Shown in pieces: positions 8,151-16,750 of a DNA stretch of 64,000 bases. Both the position numbers and the translations under genes were made by a program. How positions within the stretch are numbered: position 1 is the first letter of the stretch; the number at the start of each line of letters is the position of its first letter. The DNA lies in NCBI RefSeq assembly GCF_900111005.1, contig NZ_FOFV01000021.1:62001-126000 (forward strand), written 5' to 3'. Origin of the DNA: Lentzea albida. GTDB taxonomy: Bacteria; Actinomycetota; Actinomycetes; Mycobacteriales; Pseudonocardiaceae. The notes under the pieces were generated by a model, which had not been told where the DNA came from, searched no databases, and worked only from the letters and a program-made list of their open reading frames with translations.

Positions 8151-9280
8151 CCGTGCCTACGGACAAGCCTGTCGTCGTATATGGAGCCTCCGGCTACACC
8201 GGACGCCTGATCTGCGAGTACCTGCGCGAGTACGGGATCGAGTTCCTCGCCGTCGGCCGTGACGGCAAGAGGGTCAAGGAAGCCGTCGACGCGGTGCCCG
8301 GCATCGAGACGGTCTCCTACGACGTCGCGGAGGTCGAGCACTCGGAGGAGGCGCTCACCGAGGCCTTCACCGGCGCGAAGGTCGTGCTCAACACCGTGGG
8401 CCCGTTCTCCCGCTACGGCCACGAGGCGGTGAAGGCGAGCCTGAACGTCGGCGCGCACTACACCGACACCAACGGCGAGCAGGACTGGATGATCGACGCC
8501 GACGCGCAGTACGGCGCCGCGTTCGCGAAGGAAGGCCTGCTGCTCTCCCCCGGCATCGCGCAGATGTACACGGTCGGCGAGATCGCGGCGCAGATCTGTC
8601 TGGAGCAGCCCGGACTGGACACCTTGGACATCGGGGTGTTCTGGAAGGGCTATCCGACGGTCGCCTCCACGAACACGATCCTCACGAACGCGGCGTTCGC
8701 GAAGGCGTACTACCTGGAGCAGAACGAGTACGTGGAATGGCCGCCGGACGCGGGCCTCTACGAGCTCGTCGTGCCCGGCCAGCACGAGCTGGGCCTCGCG
8801 CTGCCGTGGGGCGGGACGGCGCATCCCGTGTGGTTCAAGAGGGATCCGCGCGTCGCGTCGGTGCGGGCGCTCGGCGGCGTGTTCAACCGGCCGTTGATGC
8901 TCGGTGTGCCGCAGATCGTCACGGCCGCGCTCGCCGAGATGGAGGGCAAGACGGACGAGGAGAAGTACCAGATCGTCGACGCGTTCTCGGCCCAGGTGCG
9001 CAGCGAGATGCCGCCGCGCGAGAACCCGCGGATCAACATCTCCCTCGACTCCGTGCACGCGTCGGGCCCGCTGGGCCGTGCGTCCTGCGTGATCCACGGC
9101 AACTGCAACTACAAGCAGACGGCGTTGCTGAACGTGCACGCCGCCGTGCACCTGTTGCAGGACGCGCCCCGCCGCGTCGGGTTCGCCTCGGGCTGCCAGG
9201 CGTTCGGGCACCGGGAACTGCTGGGCGCGCTGCGCTCGTTCGGTCTGGTCCTCGACCCGATCGTCGAAGTGCACCGCTGA
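8147..9280 (+). CDS. Saccharopine dehydrogenase-like protein (DUF5938 type)
   Basis: Protein of 377 residues with an N-terminal Rossmann fold (VVVYGASGYTGRLICEYL) as in trans-acting enoyl reductase/saccharopine dehydrogenase-like proteins, then LNTVGPFSRYGHEAVKA and HYTDTNGEQDW, which are common to that superfamily. The second half (LLSPGIAQMYTVGEIAAQ onward) matches the DUF5938-like group known only from sequence. Translationally coupled to the SDR gene (4-bp overlap; GTG 8153 is an alternative start) and to the acyl-CoA synthetase (stop and start share one base). A redox step on a CoA- or carrier-linked acyl chain is plausible but not shown. Confidence 0.75.
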   Translation: MTVPTDKPVVVYGASGYTGRLICEYLREYGIEFLAVGRDGKRVKEAVDAVPGIETVSYDVAEVEHSEEALTEAFTGAKVVLNTVGPFSRYGHEAVKASLNVGAHYTDTNGEQDWMIDADAQYGAAFAKEGLLLSPGIAQMYTVGEIAAQICLEQPGLDTLDIGVFWKGYPTVASTNTILTNAAFAKAYYLEQNEYVEWPPDAGLYELVVPGQHELGLALPWGGTAHPVWFKRDPRVASVRALGGVFNRPLMLGVPQIVTAALAEMEGKTDEEKYQIVDAFSAQVRSEMPPRENPRINISLDSVHASGPLGRASCVIHGNCNYKQTALLNVHAAVHLLQDAPRRVGFASGCQAFGHRELLGALRSFGLVLDPIVEVHR

Positions 9281-10818
9281 TGCGTCTCAGCGACTACCTC
9301 GACAAGGGCGCGTCGCTCGGCGGCGACGCGCCCTGTCTCACCTTCGACGGCGTCTCCCACAGCTACGCCGAGGTCCAGCGGCGCTCCTCGCTCGTCGCGG
9401 GGGCGTTGCAGGACAGCGGGATCGCCGTGGGAGACCGGGTCGCGGTGCTGTCCGCGAACGACCCGCTGGCGCTCACCTGCGTGTTCGCCATCTCCCGCGC
9501 CGGGGCGGTGTGGTGCCCGGTCAACCCGCGCAACGAGGCGGCGGAGAACCGGGAGCTGCTCGACCTGTTCGGGTGCCGGTGCCTGTTCTTCCAGGCGAAG
9601 TTCGCGCCGCTGGTCGAGCGCATCCGCGGCGACCTGCCCGCGCTGACCACGCTGGTGTGCCTGGACGGCGAGGTGGAGGGCGCCGTCACCTTCACCGACT
9701 GGCTGTCGCGGCACGGACGCGAGCCGGAGCCGGTCGAGGTGTCCGACGACGACCTCTGCGTGCTGGCCGGAACCGGCGGCACGACCGGGCGCCCCAAGGG
9801 CGTGCGGCTGACCGGGCACAACCTGGAGACCGCGACCGCCCTGACCCTGATGGGGTACCCGATCAGCCACCGGCCCCGCTACCTGGCGCTGGCGCCGCTC
9901 ACGCACACGGCGGGCGTGCTCACGTTCCCGATCATGTCGCGGGGCGGCGAGACGGTGATCATGCCGGCACCGGACCTCGGCGAGTTCCTGCGGCTGATCG
10001 AGCACCACCGGATCACGCACGCGTTCCTGCCGCCGACCGTGATCTACGGCCTGCTCGACCACCCCGCGCTCGACTCGACGGACCTGAGTTCGCTGCAATG
10101 CCTCTGGTACGGCGCCGCGCCGATGTCCCCGGTGCGGCTGACGGAGGCGTTGCAGCGGATCGGCCCGGTGATGGGCCAGCTGTTCGGGCAGACCGAGGCC
10201 CCGAACATGATCGCCACCCTGTCCCCCGCCGACCACTTCCGGCCCGACGGCTCGATCGCGACCGAACGCCTGTCCTCGGCGGGGCGGCCGACGCCGTTCA
10301 CGCAGGTCGCGATCATGGCGCCGGACGGGGAGCTGCTGCCGGTGGGCGAACGCGGCGAGATCGTCGTGCGCGGGCCGCTGGTGATGGCCGGCTACCACGA
10401 GAACCCGGCGGCCACGGCCGAGGTGAGCGCGCACGGCTGGCACCACACCGGCGACATCGGGTACCTCGACGCGGACAACTTCCTGTTCATCGTCGACCGC
10501 GCCAAGGACATGATCATCACGGGCGGCTTCAACGTGTACTCGGCCGAGGTCGAGCAGGCGTTGCAGGCGCACCCGGCGGTGCAGGACAGCGCGGTGGTCG
10601 GCCTGCCGGACCCGAAGTGGGGCGAGCGGGTGACCGCCGTAGTCCAGCTGCGGGCCGCCGGGCACACCGACCCGGCCGCGTTGATCGCGTTCGTCAAGGA
10701 GAGGCTGGGCGGGGTGAAGGCGCCGAAGCAGGTGGAGATCTGGCCGGACCTGCCGCGGTCCAAGGTGGGCAAGGTGTTGAAGGCGGAGATCCGGGAACGG
10801 CTCAACGCCGGGAGCTGA
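9280..10818 (+). CDS. Acyl-CoA synthetase (class I AMP-forming)
   Basis: Adenylate-forming ligase of 512 residues that activates a carboxylic acid as acyl-AMP and then acyl-CoA. Motifs: P-loop GTGGTTGRPKG near 163-173, LFGQTEAPN (A5-type), HHTGDIGYLD, DRAKDMIITGGFNVYSAEVE (hinge) and C-terminal PRSKVGKVLK with the catalytic lysine. Length fits medium/long-chain or aryl-acid FadD-like ligases; substrate unknown. Start ATG 9280 overlaps the previous stop by one base (TGATG). Together with the SDR and the DUF5938-like gene it forms a TetR-controlled lipid or aromatic-acid module. Tail overlaps the next convergent gene by 17 bp. Confidence 0.9.
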   Translation: MRLSDYLDKGASLGGDAPCLTFDGVSHSYAEVQRRSSLVAGALQDSGIAVGDRVAVLSANDPLALTCVFAISRAGAVWCPVNPRNEAAENRELLDLFGCRCLFFQAKFAPLVERIRGDLPALTTLVCLDGEVEGAVTFTDWLSRHGREPEPVEVSDDDLCVLAGTGGTTGRPKGVRLTGHNLETATALTLMGYPISHRPRYLALAPLTHTAGVLTFPIMSRGGETVIMPAPDLGEFLRLIEHHRITHAFLPPTVIYGLLDHPALDSTDLSSLQCLWYGAAPMSPVRLTEALQRIGPVMGQLFGQTEAPNMIATLSPADHFRPDGSIATERLSSAGRPTPFTQVAIMAPDGELLPVGERGEIVVRGPLVMAGYHENPAATAEVSAHGWHHTGDIGYLDADNFLFIVDRAKDMIITGGFNVYSAEVEQALQAHPAVQDSAVVGLPDPKWGERVTAVVQLRAAGHTDPAALIAFVKERLGGVKAPKQVEIWPDLPRSKVGKVLKAEIRERLNAGS

Positions 10819-11557
10819 CGCGGGCCTCCAGGTCGGCGAGGTGCTCCTCGAACGTCCGAGGCGCCTCGCTGAACGGCCCCTGCGGCAGCAGAGCCCCACC
10901 GGTCATCGCCCTGCCGACCCGCCCGGGCAGCTGCACGGGGATCAGCACCTTCCGGTCCCCACGAGCCCGGGCGATCCGCTTCGCCATCTCCTCCATCCGC
11001 CACTCCGCGGGCCCGGCGATCGGCTGCACCAGACCGCCCGGCCGCTCCACCAGTTCCACGAGCCTCGCCGCCACGTCGAGGGTCGCGACCGGGCGGCACA
11101 GCATCTTCGGCACCACCACGAACGGCCCGCGCCCGTCGAGCAACGGCTCGGCGAACTCGTGGAACTGGGTGGCGCGCAGGATCGTCCACGGCAGCGGACC
11201 GCCGCCGACCAGCTCCTCCTGCTTCCGCTTGCCCTTGTAGTAGCCCGTGTCGACCTCGTCGAGGCCCACGATCGACAAGGCGACGAGGTGGCCGACGCCG
11301 GCCCGCACGCCCGCGTCCAGCAGGTTCCGCGTGACCGTGCCGAAGAACTCGACCGCGGCCTTCTCCCGCAACGCCACGCGGTTGCTGACGTCGATGATCG
11401 CGTCGCACCCCTTCAGCCGCTCTGCAAGACCGGCCCCGGTGGTGAGGTCCACGCCGGTCGACCGGGACAGGACCACGGCGTCCTGACCGGTCCGTTCCAG
11501 CTCCGCCACCACGTGCCTGCCGACGGCACCCGTTCCTCCGGCCACTGCCACGCGCAT
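10802..11557 (-). CDS. NmrA/SDR-like NAD(P)-binding protein
   Basis: Atypical SDR of 251 residues with N-terminal MRVAVAGGTGAVGRHVV, then HLVALSIVGLDEVDTGYYKGKRKQEE and WTILRATQFHEFAEPL, the pattern of NAD(P)H-binding NmrA/YtfG-like proteins annotated as sugar-epimerase-like or quinone-oxidoreductase-like. The classical YxxxK occurs here as YYKGKRKQEE. Divergent from a TetR gene at 11638, its probable regulator. Substrate unknown. Confidence 0.82.
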   Translation of the reverse strand: MRVAVAGGTGAVGRHVVAELERTGQDAVVLSRSTGVDLTTGAGLAERLKGCDAIIDVSNRVALREKAAVEFFGTVTRNLLDAGVRAGVGHLVALSIVGLDEVDTGYYKGKRKQEELVGGGPLPWTILRATQFHEFAEPLLDGRGPFVVVPKMLCRPVATLDVAARLVELVERPGGLVQPIAGPAEWRMEEMAKRIARARGDRKVLIPVQLPGRVGRAMTGGALLPQGPFSEAPRTFEEHLADLEARVSSRR

Positions 11558-11637
11558 CGCTGCTCCTCCTCTGACGTCGTCACCAGGGGGACGAGGTGGC
11601 GCTGCGCTTTGTGACAGGCCCGGTAGCGTTCGGAGTC

Positions 11638-12246
11638 GTGGAACCTGTCGCGCTGCCGCTGGGCCGTCCTCGCGAGGAGCGGGCCGACGCCGCGCGCAAC
11701 CGCGCCCACCTGATCGAGGTCGCGCGGGAGATGGTCGCGGAGCTCGGCGCCGACAAGGTCACGATGGACGGGCTGGCCGAACGCGCCGGGCTCGGCAAGG
11801 GCACGGTGTTCCGGCGGTTCCGCACCCGTGCGGGCATCTTCCTCGCGTTGCTCGACGAGGAGGAGACGCGCTTCCAGGAGCAGCTGATGAGCGGGCCACC
11901 GCCACTCGGGCCGGGAGCGCCCGCGGTCGAGCGGCTGGTCGCGTTCGGACGGGCGCGGATCGAGTTCCTCGTCCGGCACACCGTGCTGGCCCGTGCGTCC
12001 TTCGACCCCGGCCAGCCGGTTCCCGCCGGGGACAGCCCTTCGCGGTTCCACGTGCAGATGCTGCTGAGCGAGGCCTGCCCCGCCGACGCGGCGAGCGGCG
12101 CGCTGGCGGTGCAGCTGGTGGCGGCGCTGGAGGGTCCGATCCTGTTCTACCTGCGCAGCCAGGACGAGAACGCGCTCGACCAGCGGTCCGTGGTGACCGA
12201 TCTGATCACCGGCTGGACCGTGCTGGTCGAGCGCGTCTGCGGTTAG
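11638..12246 (+). CDS. TetR family transcriptional regulator
   Basis: About 202 residues with an N-terminal TetR domain: RAHLIEVAREMVAELGADKVTMDGLAERAGLGKGTVFRRFRTRAGIF. GTG 11638 is preceded by TAGCGT at a distance that would fit leaderless translation; GTG 11596 with AGGGGGACGAG upstream would add 14 residues. Divergent from the NmrA-like gene, which it probably controls. The 3' end overlaps the convergent glycosidase gene by 4 bp. The ligand-binding half (FHVQMLLSEACPADAASG, LFYLRSQDENALDQR) shows no known ligand signature. Confidence 0.86.
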   Translation: MEPVALPLGRPREERADAARNRAHLIEVAREMVAELGADKVTMDGLAERAGLGKGTVFRRFRTRAGIFLALLDEEETRFQEQLMSGPPPLGPGAPAVERLVAFGRARIEFLVRHTVLARASFDPGQPVPAGDSPSRFHVQMLLSEACPADAASGALAVQLVAALEGPILFYLRSQDENALDQRSVVTDLITGWTVLVERVCG

Positions 12247-15200
12247 TTCCTGGCGCGCACCGTGAAGCGGTCGATCGTCAGCGCGCCCGCGTCCAGGCGC
12301 AGGCCGAGACCCGGTGCCCAGCCCGCGACCACCGCCGGGTCCACGACAGCACCGATCGGCGCTGCCCGCAGCAGCGTCCACCGGTTGTCGTGCTGCTGCC
12401 AGCTGGTCAGCTGACCGCCCTCGACCACGACGGCGAGCCGGTCGCCCGCCGCCCAGTTCAGGGTCGCGCAGCAGCCGCCGGTGGCCTCGTCACCGCGCCG
12501 GACACCGCCCACCGTCACGTCGACCCCCGAGGCCTTGCCCGCGTTGTTGAACCAGGCCAGGGCGAAGTCCCGGTTGCCGGCGGTCTGGCCGAGGAACAGG
12601 CTGTCCTCGGGCGCCGACCCCGCGAACGACCGGGGTTCGACGACCACGGCGGTCCCGCGCGCGTCCCCGGCCACCGGCGCGGCCAGCACCGCGCCGGCAC
12701 GCGACCCGGCGCTCGCGGTCAGCACCCCGTTCGCCACCCCCAACGCCGGTGCCGGCTCACCGAACGGGCCGTCCACCCGGTAGCCGCGGTCGGTGTCGAA
12801 CGTGTCGTCCCAGAGCACCCTGCCGTAGTCGGCGGGATCGAACACGCTCTGCGCCGACCCCACCGCGGAGCTTGCACCGCTCTCACCGGAAGCCGTTGCC
12901 AGCAACCGGATCGGCGCCCGCTCACCCAGCCGCAGACCGGGTGCGGTGACGCGCCACCGGGTCACCAGGCTCTGGCCGGACGCGAGCTGTGCCGCGTACG
13001 CCGACGTGAGCGGCGTGGCCGTCCAGCCCGGCGGCACGGCGAGCGCGGCCTGGACCCCGCGCAGGAGTCGTTGTGCCGTCAGGGTCGTGGTCGTCTCGAC
13101 GGCGCCGCCGCGGATCGCGAGGTCGTCCGGCACGACGGCGGTCAGTCCGGTGACGGGTGACCGCCACGACGAGAAGGCGGTGATGCCCACGGCCCCGCCG
13201 TCCGCCCGGCGCGGCAGGATCCGCACGCGGGACGTGGTCAGCGCTGGCTGCACCAGGACGCGGTTCACCTGGCGGGCCACCGGTTGCGCGGGACTTCGTT
13301 GCTGACCGGGAATGTCACGCCATTGGCCGTCCCAGTACTGGAGGTCGAACGTCGTCGGCACGCGCACACCTCCGCCGTCGTCGTAGAACGCCACGCGCAG
13401 ATCGGAGATCGTCGTCGGCGCGCCGAGGTCGACCTCCAGCCAGTCGGCCGCGTTCGGGCTGCCGTACGACGTCCAGCGCGTGCCGGGCACGTCGAGGTGG
13501 AAGTCCTGGCCGTCGATCGCCTTGGTGGGCGGGTCGGCGCTGTAGCTGTACGAGGCGCGGGCCGTGGGGAACCCGGTGCGGCTGACGTTCGCGAAGTCGT
13601 CGACCTGCTCCTGCAGGTCCGCACCGGTCCGCGCGGGGATCGTCAGGTTCACGGCCGTGAGCCCGGTCTGGGTGTGCTTGAGCGTGCCGTCGACCCAGAC
13701 GCGCAGGCCGGCGCCCTTGCCGTACTTGCTGCCGTCCCTGTCCCACAGCACCGTGAGGTTGTGACCGTGGTACGGCACGTTCTCGGCGGCGAAGTGGCTC
13801 CAGGAACTCGGGGCCAGCGGCGCGATCCGCACGGTGTTGCCGAGCTGCGGCCGGATGCCGAGGAGTCCGGACAGGACGTTGTCGTTGAACGTCGAGTGGT
13901 TGTAGTCCTCGCTGTGGCCCTTGCCGTCGTAGATCCAGCGGTTCTCGTCGGGGTGGTGGGCCTCCGCGACGTACGGCTGGCCGTTCTTGCGCTGGGTCAG
14001 CGCGTAGCCGCGCAGCACGGACAGGTAGTCGTCGCGGTCGACGTAGGACTGGGCCGGGTAGTCGATCAGCAGGTTCGCGAGCGCCGTCAGCGTCTGGCTG
14101 GTGGCGTACGGCCAGCTGGGACCGTTCCAGCGGCAACACCCGTTGAGCGCGTCCTTCATGAACCACGGGCTGCGCCGTTCCGCGGTGGTCGGGCCGTACA
14201 CGGCCGCGAACCCCTGCGGGTCGGTGAGCTGCGCCCACGCCGCGCTGTTCGCCGCCGGGGGCATGTGGAAGTACCAAGGCACGAAACCGATCGACTCGCG
14301 GTCGGCGAGCTTCGCGCGGTTCGGGTTGTCGTCGCGCATGACGTGCTTGTAGAACTTGCCGGCGTCGTCCCAGAGCCACTTCTCCTGGTTGGCCTTGAGC
14401 GCGTCGGCGGCCTGGTCGTACTGACGTGCCGCGTTCGCGTCACCGCGGGCCCGGTAGAGCTCGGCGATGGTCCGTGCGTCGCCGTACTGGTAGGCGTTGA
14501 GGGTCGGCCGGAAGCCGTCGCCGCCGTGGTAGGGGTCCGGGCTCTGGTAGGAGCTGGCCGTGTACTCCATCGCGTCCCACACCGGGGTCTGCCAGTACAG
14601 GCCGAGGTCCTGGTTGAACTGCGGCGACCAGCGCTGCCACTGCCGCACGAGTTCGGGCAACCGGTCGGTGGCGAACCGCTGGCGGCCGTCGACCGCGGCG
14701 CGCGCGGCCACGGCGTCGGCGGCCCAGAACGAGTACTGGTGCGCCCAGTCCGTGGTGTTCTCGTTGAGGAAGTCGGTCGCGGGCTTGGGACCGGCGCCCG
14801 AGCCGCGCAGCCAGTAGTCGACGTAGTCGTCGAGGTAGCGGTGGTCGCGCAGCCAGCGGCCCTCGTAGACGTGGTGGCCCGCCGCGGCGACGATGCCGCC
14901 GTTCGGTGCCGAGTAGCCGACCGGGCCGAGGAACTCGGACACGATCCAGCCGTCCTTCGGGCCGGTGTACTTGAGCGCCTCGCGGTAAGTGCGCCAGCGG
15001 TAGTAGTAGGTGTCGCGGATCTCGCGGTCGGGCAGGTCCACGAACGGGATGTTGGCCTCGTACCAGGCCGACTCCGGGACGTTTCCGAGCAGCTCGGCGT
15101 GGTTGAGGAAGTTCGTGCCCGCGCCGACGGACGGGTAGAGGTCCGCCGCGAGCGCCTCCCGCTCCGTCACCGGGTCGAGGCCCGCCGTCGCAGGCAGGGT

Positions 15201-15251
15201 CGTTGAGATCGTCAACGCCGCCACCACGAGCATCGTCATTGACACGCGCAT
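12243..15251 (-). CDS. Secreted multidomain (alpha/alpha)6-barrel glycosidase
   Basis: Protein of 1002 residues with a Sec signal peptide (first about 23 residues, ending ATAG). Residues about 30-540 look like an MGH1/GH63/trehalase-type six-hairpin glycosidase: YYYRWRTYREALKY, FLGPVGYSAPNGGIVAAAGHHVYEGRWLRD, CCRWNGPSWPYATSQTLTAL and HSEDYNHSTFNDNVLSG. Then an F5/8 type C (discoidin) carbohydrate-binding domain (about 560-697, ending near FSSW), an NPCBM-associated NEW3-like domain (about 697-808) and a C-terminal LamG-like beta domain (WDDTFDTDRGYRVDG onward). It probably trims plant or microbial glycans outside the cell; the sugar is not determinable. A perfect TGAGAGCGCTCTCA palindrome lies 14 bp before the start. 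Confidence 0.85.
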   Translation of the reverse strand: MRVSMTMLVVAALTISTTLPATAGLDPVTEREALAADLYPSVGAGTNFLNHAELLGNVPESAWYEANIPFVDLPDREIRDTYYYRWRTYREALKYTGPKDGWIVSEFLGPVGYSAPNGGIVAAAGHHVYEGRWLRDHRYLDDYVDYWLRGSGAGPKPATDFLNENTTDWAHQYSFWAADAVAARAAVDGRQRFATDRLPELVRQWQRWSPQFNQDLGLYWQTPVWDAMEYTASSYQSPDPYHGGDGFRPTLNAYQYGDARTIAELYRARGDANAARQYDQAADALKANQEKWLWDDAGKFYKHVMRDDNPNRAKLADRESIGFVPWYFHMPPAANSAAWAQLTDPQGFAAVYGPTTAERRSPWFMKDALNGCCRWNGPSWPYATSQTLTALANLLIDYPAQSYVDRDDYLSVLRGYALTQRKNGQPYVAEAHHPDENRWIYDGKGHSEDYNHSTFNDNVLSGLLGIRPQLGNTVRIAPLAPSSWSHFAAENVPYHGHNLTVLWDRDGSKYGKGAGLRVWVDGTLKHTQTGLTAVNLTIPARTGADLQEQVDDFANVSRTGFPTARASYSYSADPPTKAIDGQDFHLDVPGTRWTSYGSPNAADWLEVDLGAPTTISDLRVAFYDDGGGVRVPTTFDLQYWDGQWRDIPGQQRSPAQPVARQVNRVLVQPALTTSRVRILPRRADGGAVGITAFSSWRSPVTGLTAVVPDDLAIRGGAVETTTTLTAQRLLRGVQAALAVPPGWTATPLTSAYAAQLASGQSLVTRWRVTAPGLRLGERAPIRLLATASGESGASSAVGSAQSVFDPADYGRVLWDDTFDTDRGYRVDGPFGEPAPALGVANGVLTASAGSRAGAVLAAPVAGDARGTAVVVEPRSFAGSAPEDSLFLGQTAGNRDFALAWFNNAGKASGVDVTVGGVRRGDEATGGCCATLNWAAGDRLAVVVEGGQLTSWQQHDNRWTLLRAAPIGAVVDPAVVAGWAPGLGLRLDAGALTIDRFTVRARN

Positions 15252-15264
15252 GTGCTCATTGAAC

Positions 15265-15278
15265 TGAGAGCGCTCTCA
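15265..15278. promoter_or_regulatory. LacI-type operator TGAGAGCGCTCTCA
   Basis: A perfect 14-bp palindrome with central CG, typical of LacI/GalR-family sugar repressors in actinomycetes. It is 14 bp upstream of the glycosidase start and overlaps the last codon of the glycosyltransferase gene. The identical 14-mer occurs upstream of the S1 protease (28736-28749). Confidence 0.75.
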
Positions 15279-16433
15279 ACGCGCAATACCCAACAAAGTC
15301 CGACACACCTCGACAGGACATCGAACATCGGCGATCGTCGCGGCCGCCCGAGCCGCCGAGCGGGCGAACCCCGGCTCGTCGAGCACCCGCGTCACGGCGT
15401 TCCGCAGACCCTCCACAGTGGACGGCCGGACCACGAGGCCGCTCCCCTGCCGCGCGACCCGGCAGGCCATCTCCCACTGGTCCCCACCGCCGGGCACCAC
15501 CACGACGGGAACGGCGGCGCGCAACGCCTTGACGAGCATCCCGTGCCCGCCACCGCACACCAGCACGGACGCCTGGCCGAGCAGCTCGTCCTGCTTGCCC
15601 GGCCCCGACCGCGCCCACCCGGGAAGCCCGGCCGGCGCGGGCGCGAAGGTCGACACCACGGCACGCAAGTCCCGTCCCTGCAACGCTTCCAGCGTCATCT
15701 CGGCCATCCCCCGCGCCCCGGTCCACGCCGTCGACGGGGCGATCACCACCAGTGGGGCGTCACCGGGCGGCGGCTCCAGGGCCTCCCGGCTCGCCTCCCA
15801 CAGCAACGGCCCGACGACGTGCGCGTCGCGCGGCCAGTCCGGGCGCGGCACCTCCAGTGCGGGCAACGTGGCGATCAGCCGCGCCGCCGGGCCGGGCTCC
15901 TCGCCGGGAAGCCCGATCCGCCGCCGCACAACGGCACGCTGCCGTGCGCCCTGCCGCAACGACCGCGCCGTCAACGCCCGCAGCACCGCGTCCCGCAGCC
16001 TGCCGCGCACGCCGGTGCCGGGCTCCAGCCCGCTGCCCATCGGCGGCAGCCACCTCGACGGCTCGTAGAGCGGGTGCGGCGACAGCTGAACCCAAGGCAC
16101 CCCGACGAGTTCGGCGGCCATGCCCGCCCCCAGCGCGAGGACGTCGCACACCACCAGGTCGGGTTCCAGCGCGGTGAGGTGCGGGACGAGCGCCATCGCC
16201 AGTTCGCCCGCCTGGTCGTGCAACGCGAGCCCGAGGTCCGGCGCGTCCTTCAGGTCCCCCAACGACAGACCCGTGACGCGCGAGGCCGCGATCCCCTCGG
16301 ACCGGGCCGCCCCGACCCAGCGGTCCCCGGTCAGCAGGACCGGCGTGTCCCCGGCCTCCGCGAACCGCAGGCACAACGCGATGGCCGGCACCACATGGCC
16401 GGGGTCTCCCCCGGAGACAACGACGACTCGCAC
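15276..16433 (-). CDS. GT1/MGT-type glycosyltransferase
   Basis: GT-B glycosyltransferase of 385 residues. The N-terminus MRVVVVSGGDPGHVVPAIALCLRFAEAGDTPVLLTG is the GT1/MurG-like opening with the glycine/His loop. The C-terminal nucleotide-sugar half contains GQASVLVCGGGHGMLVKALRAAVPVVVVPGGGDQWEMACRV, equivalent to the GG(x)GT/HGGxGT plus DQ motifs. It transfers a sugar from an NDP-sugar to a small acceptor; such enzymes decorate antibiotics, sterols or lipids. It is a stand-alone gene with no sugar-biosynthesis partner, so the acceptor is unknown and detoxification by glycosylation is possible. Same strand as the glycosidase downstream, 24 bp away. Confidence 0.87.
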   Translation of the reverse strand: MRVVVVSGGDPGHVVPAIALCLRFAEAGDTPVLLTGDRWVGAARSEGIAASRVTGLSLGDLKDAPDLGLALHDQAGELAMALVPHLTALEPDLVVCDVLALGAGMAAELVGVPWVQLSPHPLYEPSRWLPPMGSGLEPGTGVRGRLRDAVLRALTARSLRQGARQRAVVRRRIGLPGEEPGPAARLIATLPALEVPRPDWPRDAHVVGPLLWEASREALEPPPGDAPLVVIAPSTAWTGARGMAEMTLEALQGRDLRAVVSTFAPAPAGLPGWARSGPGKQDELLGQASVLVCGGGHGMLVKALRAAVPVVVVPGGGDQWEMACRVARQGSGLVVRPSTVEGLRNAVTRVLDEPGFARSAARAAATIADVRCPVEVCRTLLGIAR

Positions 16434-16531
16434 GCACCGGATCCTCGCGCACGGCCTGATGATCCGCGTGCTGCAACTGGGCGTGGCCCGCGACTTCCGC
16501 CGCCTGCCAGCCGATCAGCGACCAGGGCTGA

Positions 16532-16651
16532 TCAAGGACGGACGCGGTCCGTCGCGCAGCCGACGATGAGCATCGCCATGACGGCTGCGAGCGCGTGGTC
16601 ACCGCTCAGCGCACACGCGCCGGCGATTGTGATCCAGAGCACAAGCCTCAT
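16532..16651 (-). CDS. Possible 39-residue hydrophobic peptide
   Basis: A small frame in the 317-bp gap 16434-16750, starting ATG 16651: MRLVLWITIAGACALSGDHA followed by a second hydrophobic stretch LAAVMAMLIVGCATD. Two short hydrophobic segments would make it a small membrane peptide. A TAACCT hexamer ends 6 bases before the ATG, the spacing expected of a leaderless transcript. There is no Shine-Dalgarno sequence. Chance cannot be excluded for such a short frame; nothing else is seen in this gap. Confidence 0.35.
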   Translation of the reverse strand: MRLVLWITIAGACALSGDHALAAVMAMLIVGCATDRVRP

Positions 16652-16750
16652 GGATCGAGGTTAGGGACCGTACGACGATCGCCGCATCTCATTTGGGGAA
16701 GGCTTGATGGTCTCTTAAGCGAAACTGGAAAATGGGACGTACTGGAACGG

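Noticed and set aside
13284-15206. A 640-residue open frame on the plus strand
   Set aside because: Antisense to the secreted glycosidase, which has signal peptide and domain motifs; Val/Arg-rich shadow.
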